Below are positions 19,201 through 28,300 of a DNA stretch of 64,000 bases, one piece after another. The stretch is taken from NCBI RefSeq assembly GCF_022919075.1, contig NZ_CP095078.1:3906001-3970000 (forward strand), written 5' to 3'. The position numbers were made by a program, and so were the translations under genes. The stretch comes from Nocardioides sp. W7 (GTDB taxonomy: Bacteria > Actinomycetota > Actinomycetes > Propionibacteriales > Nocardioidaceae). Below the pieces are notes generated by a model that did not search any database, had not been told where the DNA came from, and saw only the letters and a list, made by a program, of their open reading frames with translations. How positions within the stretch are numbered: position 1 is the stretch's first letter; the number at the start of each line of letters is the position of its first letter.

Positions 19201-20740
19201 TCTCGAGGACGGCAGTGAGCAGCGCGTGCGGAGTCGGTTCGCACTTCATGGCCAACCGGCAGCAATGGGCTCCACCTTCGACGTGGACGGATTGCGAATC
19301 CGCGTCGATCTGCCAGCAGACCTCACTGTCCCGGACGATCTCCTACCCGGGCTGCGTAGTGCCTGGTTCAGGCACGTCCTGCTCACCGACGACGAGTTGC
19401 TCGGCTTCCTGAATAGTTTCCGGATCGATTGGCTACACCAATGCTTGGAGGCAATGCTGCTCACCACAGCAGTACGTGACCAGAGCACACTCCAAGAGGC
19501 CTACGCCGCGGTCCACGATTCGTTCGACGACAGGCTCGACGAAACCCTCGACGCGATGTTCAGGGCCTCCAGCGTGATCGAGTCGGAATCCGCAGTGTTG
19601 TCACGAATGGGCGCTCGACTCAAGGAGGCGCTCAAGAACCCCGCGATCGCGGCCCGCCTGGACGCCTTGGCATCGCAATACTGGGCTCCCGACCCAACAG
19701 CATTCGATCGCTGGCTCAGGAAGCGCACCCTTTCGACTCTTGGACACGCGACGCTCGCTGCGGCTCGACAGATCTGCCCAGAACATGATCCCGAGAGCGT
19801 CATCGTTGACATCGAACCCGGATATGACGCGGACGGCAGGCCACGGGCCGGCGAGATCTGGTTGTCCGAGTCCTCGATCGGTGGCGGAGGATTCATCGAG
19901 GCACTCGCAGTTCGTGTTCGCCCTGATCCCCGCCGACTGCTTCGGCTCATCCTTCGAGCCACGCAGCCCAGTACGCACGAACTGGTTGACAGCCACCTCC
20001 AGCGGGTGATCGACCTGACAACGACGGACCCAACCTGGTCTGGCTTCGTCAACGACTTTCGATCGGCGCCCGACCAGGCCACGCGGGTGGAGACACTCGG
20101 GCGGATCCGGGATGGCCTTCGCCAATCGGGCATCTACGGCGCCGAACAGTCCGTCGTGTCCTCACTTGCGAGTCGCGTTCTGCGGCCGGGTTCGACCCCT
20201 GCTACCGACACGGCCCTGGCGACCGTAACGACCGAGTGGAAGTCGGAAGAACGGCGTCTCGGTGTCGAGATCCCACCCCGCACCTGGGCGTATCTGATGC
20301 GCACGCGCGACGACCTGGATCCTGGTTTGGTCCTCTCGGGCGGAGGCGACGAGCGCCAGCGAATGGATGCGGTACAGAGCATGCTCTGGCCTCGCGGCTG
20401 GCAACTCCGTGCTGAACAACTGCACGCCTGGAATCCCTTTGCCGAGAACTTGCCTGCGGCGCCCGAAGTTCTGCGCTCGCTCGCTGCCGCGGGCAATCCC
20501 CCGCTTCCCCTGACCGGCGACTTCCGAGAGCGCGTCAGGCATGCCCTGGCAAACACAGGGTCCGCGCAGGTTCTGGCCACCCCCGATCAGGCCGGAGAGT
20601 TGGCGGACCTGCTAGTGGACGTCAGCGTCGAGCCGGTTGTGACTGAATATCTCAACGTGTATCCGCGGGTTGTGGAGATCGACCACCGGGCGAACGGCGA
20701 CGTGGTGGTCGCCCTCGAACTGGCCGAGGTGTCGGCATGA
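16244..20740 (+). CDS. dpdJ: DpdJ, large DEAD/DEAH-type helicase
   Basis: A 1498-residue SF2 helicase, the largest protein of the island. Motifs: TGSGKT (186-191), DEIH (378-381), LSATLS (411-416) and QRKGRAGRKR (622-631). A four-cysteine zinc site (C287, C295, C315, C318) is inserted between motif I and motif II. The C-terminal half resembles the extended C-terminal region of large DISARM/DUF1998-type helicases only loosely; I cannot name a domain. In the dpd system it is one of three helicases linked to restriction. It overlaps dpdI and dpdK by 4 bases. Confidence 0.88.
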   Translation: MNPALLTRILDRLESLEDPLLCWGVVDGGFSTDELRQIIDAEVVSSQEWDLSADDVIEAMTTRALLVHDSSASPASWRTRNGETIRLVARLRQSFPGQTWQSGTTLISDFRYARRPRFYPKRDHAWASALDGVAGPVDAYRGVLDVMTQRDGKHDRLGGFQVRATRHILTALQSQTTTATVVGAGTGSGKTNAFYLPAFSYLAGVNDPSAWTRALAVYPRTELLKDQLDTAFAHACRLDDLWKRSNGRSMTIGALYGSTPTNARNVRLPYRGWGKRPHGMASPQMRCPGDGFVQCGGELVWPNEDIDAGVERLVCATCRRSFEQDQVVLTRQTMQSSPPDLLFVTTEMLNRGLSDLNLTRLLGIDAPVGKKPRMMLLDEIHTYDGTNGAQAAMVLRRWHHSIQAPITFVGLSATLSNPIRHMADLTGVEDELVTSITPEPEELEYEGAEYLLALRSDPTSGASVLSTTIQTSMLLPRAQDEPASRISSGVYGTKAFVFTDDLDVTNRLFSYLLDAEGQRYTFGKSKSFKPPLASLRANANGGDVTQQRRAGQLWDLPTAIGHKFATIGEGLRVSRTTSQDSGVAADSQLIVATASLEVGFDDPDVGVVIQHKAPRGVAAFLQRKGRAGRKRNMRPYTAVVLSDYGRDRATYEAWDSLFDPVLPDLVLPIRNRAVLRMQATIAMIDWLTGQLRQQNIPRTTIGWTALGQKPADSFAKRGRETQLNAVEILNDALRDPDRQRSLRTWVQNALGLSDSEANEVLWHPPRPLLLQAVPTLRRRLLHNWGVADSDEVHELRDLMGGNPLPDFFPMNLFSELALPETFVSIPPQSDRETEPELQAMGLGQMLREYAPGRVSRRFATRNLEHRHWIPVPIGVADPVLELTTVLPLFGVEDPCTIDIDGTPTTTTVVRPDQVRVELPPDAVKDSSNATMQWRSQFIETGTGLIIRVPTADPVGRLIKDARFFLHAQNAHVNVHRAAVSADATLNLEDGSEQRVRSRFALHGQPAAMGSTFDVDGLRIRVDLPADLTVPDDLLPGLRSAWFRHVLLTDDELLGFLNSFRIDWLHQCLEAMLLTTAVRDQSTLQEAYAAVHDSFDDRLDETLDAMFRASSVIESESAVLSRMGARLKEALKNPAIAARLDALASQYWAPDPTAFDRWLRKRTLSTLGHATLAAARQICPEHDPESVIVDIEPGYDADGRPRAGEIWLSESSIGGGGFIEALAVRVRPDPRRLLRLILRATQPSTHELVDSHLQRVIDLTTTDPTWSGFVNDFRSAPDQATRVETLGRIRDGLRQSGIYGAEQSVVSSLASRVLRPGSTPATDTALATVTTEWKSEERRLGVEIPPRTWAYLMRTRDDLDPGLVLSGGGDERQRMDAVQSMLWPRGWQLRAEQLHAWNPFAENLPAAPEVLRSLAAAGNPPLPLTGDFRERVRHALANTGSAQVLATPDQAGELADLLVDVSVEPVVTEYLNVYPRVVEIDHRANGDVVVALELAEVSA

Positions 20741-21261
20741 GACGGATCACGACTGCGGGCCGCGGACAGACGCGGATTCTCAACGACCTCATGCAAAACC
20801 TGCTGGTCACAGAGTTGCTAGTCCCGTCGGGTCAATTGTGGGTGCTGTCGCCTTGGATCTCCGACATCGATGTCATCGACAACACGGCGGGGCAGTTCAG
20901 GACGGTCCTGCCAGGCCTACCTTCAAGAAGGATTCGCCTGACCGAGGTCTTGATCGAACTGGCGCGTCGTGGGAGCGACGTCCGCGTCCTGACTCGCGAC
21001 GTCGAGAGCAACACCGTTGCGCGCCAACGTCTCGAGAATGTCGGCGGCCTGGGCGCTAGACCGGCAGTACGAATCCATCCCAAACTCCACGACAAGGGCA
21101 TCCTGGGTGACCGGTTCCACCTCCAGGGATCAATGAACTTCACCTACTTCGGACAGGCGGTCAACGCAGAGGGCGTGACGTTGACGCGCGACCCCCACAC
21201 CATCGCCGGGACGCGGATCGCGTACAACGCTCTCTACGAAGGCGCCGGACATGCAGGATGA
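20737..21261 (+). CDS. dpdK: DpdK, phospholipase D-fold nuclease
   Basis: A 174-residue protein with one PLD catalytic motif, HDKGILGD (H118, K120, D125), followed by GSMN at 131-134. This is the HxK(x)4D...GSxN pattern of PLD-fold nucleases, which act as dimers when only one motif is present. It is the best candidate for the strand-cutting effector of the restriction arm. The start overlaps dpdJ by 4 bases and its end overlaps dpdD by 11. Confidence 0.88.
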   Translation: MRRITTAGRGQTRILNDLMQNLLVTELLVPSGQLWVLSPWISDIDVIDNTAGQFRTVLPGLPSRRIRLTEVLIELARRGSDVRVLTRDVESNTVARQRLENVGGLGARPAVRIHPKLHDKGILGDRFHLQGSMNFTYFGQAVNAEGVTLTRDPHTIAGTRIAYNALYEGAGHAG

Positions 21262-23416
21262 CGAGTTCTTCGGCACGGGCAACGACATCAAGCCCGCTCG
21301 CCTGCAGCCCGAACACGAGGCATCGATCGAGACCTGGCGAGATGCCATCAGTCGTGGTCAGATCGCGTTTCTTCCACGGGCGACCAACGGAAACCTGTAC
21401 TGGTACGGGTTCGCTCCCACACAACGGGAGAAGAAGGAACTGCTCACGCTCCTAGACGCCTGGGTGGGGCCGACGTTCAGTGACCTGCCGAGAAGTCGAG
21501 GGCGGCTATACCCACAGGATCCGTTTGACACCCCACTGGCTGCGACAGGCGTATCCCCGCTCCGTTTTGAGGTGCTGCCTCGCGGCAACAGAACGGCTCG
21601 CGACGAGGTGCGCCAAGCACTCCTCGTTCTTTCCAAGCTCGTGTGGAAGCGTCCGCGCTCTGAGTTCGACGCACCTCGAACCACGGTCGAGGTGCTCGAC
21701 GACCTGGGCCACGCAATCGGCGCTCAAGATCGGCGCATCGCCATCGCGTGCCTCCGTGAACTTGAAGCCTTCGCCGATCTCGATCACTCGAACCTCGCGT
21801 TCCTCCGCTTGCGCGTATACGCGGGGCTTGGCGAGACAGCCGCCATCTTCGCCGACCAGGACCTGGAACATATCCTCCAACTGCGTCGCCCGCTCGGGAT
21901 CACTCGACTGCTGCAGCACGCGGTCTACGGGCGTTACCTAGAGGCCGCCGACAGATCCGGCGACGGAGCCTCGCTGATCGAATCCGCCGAACGGATCCCA
22001 ACTGGCCTCCGAACGCTCGCAACAGGAGTCGCTACACGGACTCGGCAGGCGCTCGTGGTCGAGTTCGTGCTCGCCAAACTGCGAGGCGCCCCGACCGCGA
22101 CGCTTGAGCGACTGGCCGATGAAGCTCAGGCAATCTCGCCGACGTTGGCGGACTCCCTCCGCCTGCTGATCACGCCCGAAGCCGAACGTGTTGAGCCGCT
22201 CGCCACAGACCCACCGGCGGAACCAGACGTCACACCAGTCGACGACCTCCACCGACTCATCGAGGAAGGCGAGTTCGCTGCTGCGATCGCCGTCGGTCTG
22301 GCCGAGACACCGTCGTCGAGCACAGCCGCTCTACTACTCGGATGCATCCGTGAATTCGAAGATCCGCATCTGGCCGCCGAAGTCGCGGCCTTCGTCGAGG
22401 CTTCCGGGCTTAAGGCAGAGTCGCGCGACGACGACTTCGTCGTCCGGTCCGATCTCGAGTGGCTCGCTGGGTTCCTCAATCCGCAGCGAAATCTAGGGTG
22501 GCTCGGCTGGTTCGACGCCCTGCAATCGAACGATCCCGTGGGAATGGGAGCCGACTTCAGCATCAGCGCTGAGTGGGCGTCGCTCGACCACGCTACCCTC
22601 GCCAACTGCCTGGCCTCGCTGGATGAAGAGTCGCTGGCTCGGCTCGGAGACCACGGCGGCGCGTTCATGGCTGCGCATTCGTGGCTGTTTACGGGTTCAA
22701 ACGGCCCCGAACTCTGTGAGCGTGTTCTCGCGGGCTTCGCCGTCAGCGAGAAGAACACCGCGGGCATCCGCCTCCAGACGGTCGCGCTCCTGGAGTATCT
22801 GTCCACTGCCAACCCCGGGCCAGCGACTCTGGCTTCCTCGCTGCTGTGGACAGAGGACATCGTGCGGGCGGGCACCTCGGCCGTCACGGCGAGTTGGACC
22901 GTCGACGTTCTCCAAGCCGCAACCGCAAGCCCACAGGCACTCGCCCTCGACGCCAAGACACGATTGTTTTACAGGGCTCTGGAGGTGCTGAGGCCTGTGA
23001 GATCCGGCCTCAGCCTCGCTGATATCGAGGGCCTTCGACTGGTCGCCGACGAGTTGGCAACTAACCTGCCCGACGACTTCGAGATCGAGACTTCGGGTGC
23101 AGACCCGGCCGCGCCGTACCGCCATCTTGAAGGCTCGGTCGTCGTGCTCTACTCGCTCACCGAGTCCGCGATAGTTCGCGCCGCCCAAGTCCTCCGGCGG
23201 CTCGTTCCAGGAATCGATGTACGAACGACGTCTGACCATGACGGAAGTCAGCAACTGGCCGCGTTCAGTTCGAACGCCGACGTCTTCGTCATGGTCGCGG
23301 CATCGGCAAAGCATGCAGCGACGAACTTCATCAAGGATCATCGCGGCGGGTTGCCCATCATCCAGGTCAACTCGCGCGGGTCGTCCGCGATCCTCCGCGA
23401 ACTAGCGGAGGGATGA
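21251..23416 (+). CDS. dpdD: DpdD, last gene of the Dpd operon
   Basis: A 721-residue protein assigned to DpdD from its size and membership in the run. The middle (about 130-560) is helical and repeat-like, resembling TPR-type scaffolds. The final 90 residues form an alternating strand/helix unit (VVVLYSLTES ... DVFVMVAASAKHAA ... IIQVNSRGSS) that resembles the small Rossmann-like DUF2325 fold. The biochemical role is unknown; genetics in Salmonella place it in the restriction group. Its 3' end overlaps the convergent small membrane gene by 15 bases, so no terminator fits between them. Confidence 0.75.
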   Translation: MQDDEFFGTGNDIKPARLQPEHEASIETWRDAISRGQIAFLPRATNGNLYWYGFAPTQREKKELLTLLDAWVGPTFSDLPRSRGRLYPQDPFDTPLAATGVSPLRFEVLPRGNRTARDEVRQALLVLSKLVWKRPRSEFDAPRTTVEVLDDLGHAIGAQDRRIAIACLRELEAFADLDHSNLAFLRLRVYAGLGETAAIFADQDLEHILQLRRPLGITRLLQHAVYGRYLEAADRSGDGASLIESAERIPTGLRTLATGVATRTRQALVVEFVLAKLRGAPTATLERLADEAQAISPTLADSLRLLITPEAERVEPLATDPPAEPDVTPVDDLHRLIEEGEFAAAIAVGLAETPSSSTAALLLGCIREFEDPHLAAEVAAFVEASGLKAESRDDDFVVRSDLEWLAGFLNPQRNLGWLGWFDALQSNDPVGMGADFSISAEWASLDHATLANCLASLDEESLARLGDHGGAFMAAHSWLFTGSNGPELCERVLAGFAVSEKNTAGIRLQTVALLEYLSTANPGPATLASSLLWTEDIVRAGTSAVTASWTVDVLQAATASPQALALDAKTRLFYRALEVLRPVRSGLSLADIEGLRLVADELATNLPDDFEIETSGADPAAPYRHLEGSVVVLYSLTESAIVRAAQVLRRLVPGIDVRTTSDHDGSQQLAAFSSNADVFVMVAASAKHAATNFIKDHRGGLPIIQVNSRGSSAILRELAEG

Positions 23417-23704
23417 AGACAGCGGCGACCAAGTCCGAGGGGAATCAGGTCGACGCGAGGCGAGGGACACGAAGAATCGCCCCATCTGCAGGACCGCAAG
23501 TAGCGCAATCTTGATGGCGTCCCACGCGAGTACGAGGACGACGACGTTCAACCAACCCGGCGCTCCCGCCGCCACCGCGTCCGAGACCATCTTCATCGCG
23601 ACGAGCAGCCCCGCAGCCAGAGCGAGCACTGCGGCGGCGGTGCTGAGCCTGGGCCGCGACACCCGGACTCGGCGAATCAGGACATTCGGCCTGAGTTGGG
23701 TCAT
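23402..23704 (-). CDS. Small membrane protein, paralogue of the 24875-25288 gene
   Basis: A 100-residue protein with two predicted membrane helices (about 20-45 and 50-72). Its core GAPGWLNVVVLVLAWDAIK is nearly repeated in the 137-residue protein encoded at 24875-25288. ATG 23704 (MTQLRPN) is chosen; upstream frame content is Arg/His-rich and not protein-like. It lies 5 bases downstream of the 141-residue gene, so they are probably cotranscribed. Function unknown. It marks the boundary of the Dpd run. Confidence 0.6.
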   Translation of the reverse strand: MTQLRPNVLIRRVRVSRPRLSTAAAVLALAAGLLVAMKMVSDAVAAGAPGWLNVVVLVLAWDAIKIALLAVLQMGRFFVSLASRRPDSPRTWSPLSSSLR

Positions 23705-23709
23705 TCGGC

Positions 23710-24135
23710 TTAGTGCCTTGCGCGTGGCCGTTGGAGTGCGTCGAGGAGTGTCTTCTCGTCGGGGCTGAGCTCGGGTGGGAAGGTCGTGGTGATGCCGTTG
23801 ATCGCGATGGTGGCCGAGCGCAGGGGCTTGAGGGTGCGGAGGACTCGTCGTAGCGAGAGTCCGGTGCGGTCTTGGATCTCGCGCCCGGGTGGAATGGCCG
23901 CCCCGATGCTTAGACCAGCCATCGTGGACGCGAGACACCGGGTGACGACCCCGACCTCCTCCAGACGCTCCGTGACATGGATCGTTGCCTGCCCGTCTTC
24001 GCGCGACGCGTCGTCGAAGGTCACGAGTGAACTGGCGACGTCCGGACCGTGAAGGACGTCGTTCCACGCAACGATCACGAGTGCGTCATCGGCGGTTCCG
24101 AGACGTCCGGACCATTCGCCACCACCCAGTGCCAC
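23710..24135 (-). CDS. Hypothetical protein, 141 residues
   Basis: I do not recognise it. It starts at GTG 24135 and is a soluble mixed protein with a possible strand-rich centre (LVTFDD, ATIHVTE) and a short C-terminal PPELSPDEKTLLDAL segment. The conserved-looking amino-acid composition, with a tight 5-base spacing to the downstream membrane gene, supports coding. It may be an accessory gene of the mobile element. Confidence 0.5.
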   Translation of the reverse strand: MALGGGEWSGRLGTADDALVIVAWNDVLHGPDVASSLVTFDDASREDGQATIHVTERLEEVGVVTRCLASTMAGLSIGAAIPPGREIQDRTGLSLRRVLRTLKPLRSATIAINGITTTFPPELSPDEKTLLDALQRPRARH

Positions 24136-24353
24136 GGAAGCATGCTACTGACGACCCCAGCCGGGCTGCCCGCCCGAAATTCGCAGTTCGCGGCTGTGGA
24201 TCCTCCAGCGACGGCAGGCCGTGTCCGCCCCAGCCAGTCGCCGAGTCGGCGACGAATGCACTCCCGCACTCCGAACAGTGACGTCGAGAACCTCGTGTGG
24301 CGGGGTCGAGCTACCCGACAGCTCGTACGGTGTTCTGGCTCCCCCTCAGCTCG

Positions 24354-24728
24354 TCATCTGCCAGCTTCTCGTTCCGGCAGCAGGTGGCCAACCACCAAAC
24401 GGTCCAGTTCGGCGGCGGCCTCGGCGAACATGTCCGCCCAGGCGCGCAGTTGGGTGCCACTGTTCGCGTCGAGTGGGATTTCGACGACGCCGTTGCCGAG
24501 GAGCCAGACGGTCACCTCGATCGACTTGCCGTCGTCGGGGGTGTGGAGGCTGACGAAGTTCCTCAGGTGCGCGGTGGTGAGATACCGCGCGTGCTCGCCT
24601 GGCTCGGCGAAGAATGACCCCTCGTGGTCGTACCTGCACCACGGAGGACAGGACGCGGAGCCACCATCGCGTGCTGTAGTCGTGGATGGCTGGTCGCAGG
24701 ATGAAGGTTCGTTGGATGATGTGGTCAC
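24354..24728 (-). CDS. DUF6907-like protein
   Basis: A 124-residue protein. The segment CPPWCRYDHEG (about 27-37) followed by a strand-rich region ending in DRLVVGHLL matches the layout of the actinobacterial DUF6907 family, common on mobile elements and of unknown function. GTG 24728 has an AGGAG ribosome site about 10 bases before it. The low-complexity Ser/Thr N-terminus may be disordered. Confidence 0.6.
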   Translation of the reverse strand: MTTSSNEPSSCDQPSTTTARDGGSASCPPWCRYDHEGSFFAEPGEHARYLTTAHLRNFVSLHTPDDGKSIEVTVWLLGNGVVEIPLDANSGTQLRAWADMFAEAAAELDRLVVGHLLPEREAGR

Positions 24729-24874
24729 GGTTTCGGTGCTCCTGTCACTGATGCCGAGGCCCTGGCTGGAGTCGTTACCTCCAGCTGGGGCCGTCTCTTC
24801 CTAAGGACGTTGCCGGTGGTGATTCGTTTCGATGCGCCTCCTTTGCGTGACGAGATCCGTAGCCAGCCGCGCCG

Positions 24875-25288
24875 TCAGCGAGGAGCGCTGACTCCCTGAG
24901 TCGACATCTGTGTGGTGGAACCGGTCGGGGTGCCGGTCTCGGCAGGTCGAAGCTGCGCTCTGAGTGATCCCATCGCTGTCGTGCATAGGCCACCGACGCA
25001 TCGGGCCGCGACAAGGAGCCCGGCCAGGAAGATCTTGATGCTGTCCCAGGCGAGTACGAGGACGACGAGGTTGAGCCAGCCGGGTGCTCCCCTTGCGATG
25101 GTCTCGGCCACGGCGTGCATCGCGATGAGTAGCACCGCTGCGAGCGCGATCAGTGCCATGGCCGTGCGCCACCGCGGCGACGATGAGCGCACTCTTCGGC
25201 AGAGCCGGTTCGACGGCGCATGGATCTGAAGGAAGCGGTGCGCGAGCGCCACCCCATAGAACACGGGGAGGATGAGGAGGGCGAGCAT
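24875..25288 (-). CDS. Membrane protein, paralogue of the 23402-23704 gene
   Basis: A 137-residue protein with three hydrophobic segments: N-terminal (about 2-17), a middle one (about 43-62) and GAPGWLNLVVLVLAWDSIK plus following residues (about 69-98). The last block is almost the same as in the smaller gene at 23402-23704, also at the DNA level, so the two are paralogues. It lies about 100 bases downstream of the relaxase gene on the same strand, which suggests a transfer-linked role. Function unknown. Confidence 0.6.
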   Translation of the reverse strand: MLALLILPVFYGVALAHRFLQIHAPSNRLCRRVRSSSPRWRTAMALIALAAVLLIAMHAVAETIARGAPGWLNLVVLVLAWDSIKIFLAGLLVAARCVGGLCTTAMGSLRAQLRPAETGTPTGSTTQMSTQGVSAPR

Positions 25289-25389
25289 CGGACGTTCCTT
25301 TCTTTGCCGGTCCTACCTCGGTAACACCACTTCGGGCCGCCCGTTGACGCAACATCTGCCGCCTGTGGACAGACACCCCCGAACGGTTC

Positions 25390-28300
25390 CTATGGCAACG
25401 AAGGGGATCGAGCTTGGACCGAGGCGGCGCGATCCGGCTGCACTTCTGTCGCCGCGGCGGCGGCACGTGCGGCGGCGAGGGCGCGCCGGCGGTCGGCTCG
25501 TTGGGCATCGTGGGCGACTCCCCCGCCAACGGGAAGATCCGAGGCGATGCCGTACCGGTCGCGGTAGGCGGCGACGGTGCGCACTGCGTCGACCCACCGG
25601 GCGCGGTGGGCCGGGTCGGGTGGAGGGGTGCCGAGCCGGCGGGTCCAGGGAGCACCGTCAGCAACAGCCCGCTCGGCGAGGGCCCGCGCCCGAGCCTCGA
25701 TGAGCCGCTCCCGTTCGGCAATGGCGTGGCGGTCCTCGTCGCTCATCGCCCCCAGTGGTTCGGGGATGATCCCCGCGATCAACCGGGGCCTGTGCCGACA
25801 GCCGCGCGGGGTGGTCGCCGCCATCTTCTCGACCCGGTAGCGCAGGACCGCGGCAATGTCGTCGGCGTCGTCAAGACCACCCCGGTCGACGACGCGCGGG
25901 ACAAGCCATTCGAGGTTGTGGTGGTAGGCCTCGGCCCGGCGCAGGGCCGTGGCGAGGGACCCGAAGGCAGCCGAGCCGATGACCTCGGCGTGCTGCTCGG
26001 TCGTGAGCCCGGACCGTCTCAGTAGGTCGAGGAACCGGTCGTGCTGGGCGTCGGCGGCGATGGTCTCCAGCTCGGCAGTGAGGCGTCCGATGTTGCCGTG
26101 GACCTCGTACTCGGCTTCGAGGGTTTGGTGCGCGGACAGGGCCGCGCCGCTGTGCTGCAGCGCCCCGTAGAGCACGGTGCGGGCGGTGACCTCGTCCGGT
26201 TCGGGGGTGGTGTGGGTGTCGTCGGGTTGGTCCAGGGCGACGTAGGCGATGTTCGACTCCCGGCCACGGCTCATCGCCACGTACAAGTTCTCCCGGGTCG
26301 TGGCCGCGGTGACGACGACATGAGCGGTGTCGACGGTGATGCCCTGAGCCCGGTGGGCAGTCACCGCGTAGCCGAGATCGACATGCTCCGCGACGTACCC
26401 CGCCGGCAGGATCACCCGCCCTCGGCGTCGCTGATCGAGCCGGTCGACCACGACGGTCCCGTCACGGCGGATGTCGGTGATGGACCAGCGGTCGCCGTTC
26501 TTGGCCCAGCTGCCGGTCATGGTCCGGATGGTGCGGTCGTTGCGCCGGGTGATGACGACATCACCGACCGAGGCGCGGGTGTCGTCGGCGAGGTGAACCT
26601 CGCGACCGTCTACGGCACCTTCAAGTGTCAGTCGTTCGGCGCGGGCGCGTTCGTTGAGGGCCCGGACGGCGTGCGCGGACTCGGTGACCAGGACACTTGC
26701 CCTCCCCGCGATGGTGTCGGTGCGCCAGGCCTGGTAGGCGGCGTCGAGCATCTCGTCGGTCAGCCCGTCGCGGATCCGGTCCTGGTGGGCGTAGGTGGAG
26801 ATGACCTCGACCTCGCCGCGGCGCAGCGCGAGGGAGGCCTGTTTCTCCCATTCGTGGGTGAACCGGTGGATCTCGGTCAGTTCGGGCGTGTCGGTGCGGC
26901 GGTCGACCAGCAGGGCGAATGCTCCCCCGGCATCGACCGATTGGAGCTGGTGCGGGTCCCCGACGAGCAGCACCTTCGCTCCCGCGGTCGCGGCGATCCC
27001 GGTGATCCGGTCCAACGTGGTCGTCCCGGCCAGGGTCGCCTCGTCGACGATCACCAGCTGCCCGGCCCGGAACCTAGTCCGGCCGTGGTCGAACTCGTGC
27101 AACCACTTGGCGGTGTTGTCGCAGGCGATGCCGAGGTCGTCGGCCAACGCCTGGGCAGCCGCGGCCGACGGGGCCAGCCCGACCACACTCCCCGGACCGT
27201 GACCGGTGGTCCAGGCGGCGCGCAGGGCGCGCATGGCGGTGGTCTTGCCGGCACCGGCTGGGCCGACGAGGAGATCGACCTGGCGTCCCGAGCCGGTGAT
27301 GCTCGCCAGCGCCCGGTGCTGCTCTCCGCTGAGCGGAACCGGTGTCCGGGCCAGGACCCGGGTGACCACGGAGGGTTGCACCGTCGGTGCTGTGGTGGCT
27401 TCGGCGCGGTCGAGGAGGCGGGCCTCGGCGTCGAGGACTCCGGTGGAGGAGTACTTCACCGCGTGCCGGGGACGGAAGATGCTGGTGCCGTCATCGCGCA
27501 GGAACCGGACCGGGCTGGGCGCCAGCTCCGGCGGCGTGAGCGATATGGACTGGAGTTGGGCCGCGTCGACAACCATCGCCAGCACCGTCTCCCGGTCGGT
27601 GGTGGTGGAGAAACGGAGGTCCATGGTCTGCTTCGCCGCCTCGGCGAGCAGGTTCCAATGGGACCAGACCGACCGCTTGACGCTCACCGCGGCCACGACG
27701 TCGGCGCCGATCGCTTCGATCGCCGCGAGCGGGACGTCGTCGACCGTGAGCACCGGCCCGGTACCGCCCCTCAGGGTCGTCGCCCAGGACACCGGGTCGG
27801 GACTGGTCCTGGCCGCTGCCCGGTGTCGCCATCCGGTGGTGAGTTCGGCCAGGGACCGGGTCTGCTTCGGGGGCCGGGTGGCGAGGGTGGCCTGGGCGCG
27901 GAGCTCGACGATGGTCTTCGCCGACGGCTGCCGACCGTGCCGGGCCACGTACTCGGCGATCAGGTCATCCTTCGCAAGTTCGATCTCCCGAGTCCGGCTG
28001 GAGAACTCGCCGATCAACTCGTCGCTGACGCTGGCGATCTCCCACCTCGGGTTCCGATCCGGACCCCGCTGCCGTAGCTCCCACTCCACCCCGAGGTCAC
28101 GGGTCATCCGGTCCGCGAGCAGGGAGTCGTACAACGCGGAGAGTCCGGTGACCGAGGCGAACACGGGGCGCCCGTCGAGGCTGCGCCAACGTCCGTCCCG
28201 CAGCGTGAGGACCTTGTTCGAGATCACGAGGTGCGTGTGGAGCTGCGGGTCGCCGGCCCGCGAGTCGTAGTGGTCGAACGCCACCGCGGCGACCCCGGCC

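Noticed and set aside
26041..28077. Long plus-strand open frame of 678 codons
   Set aside because: It lies antisense to the relaxase gene, is Gly/Asp/Val-rich without motifs, and follows from the high G+C of the opposite strand.
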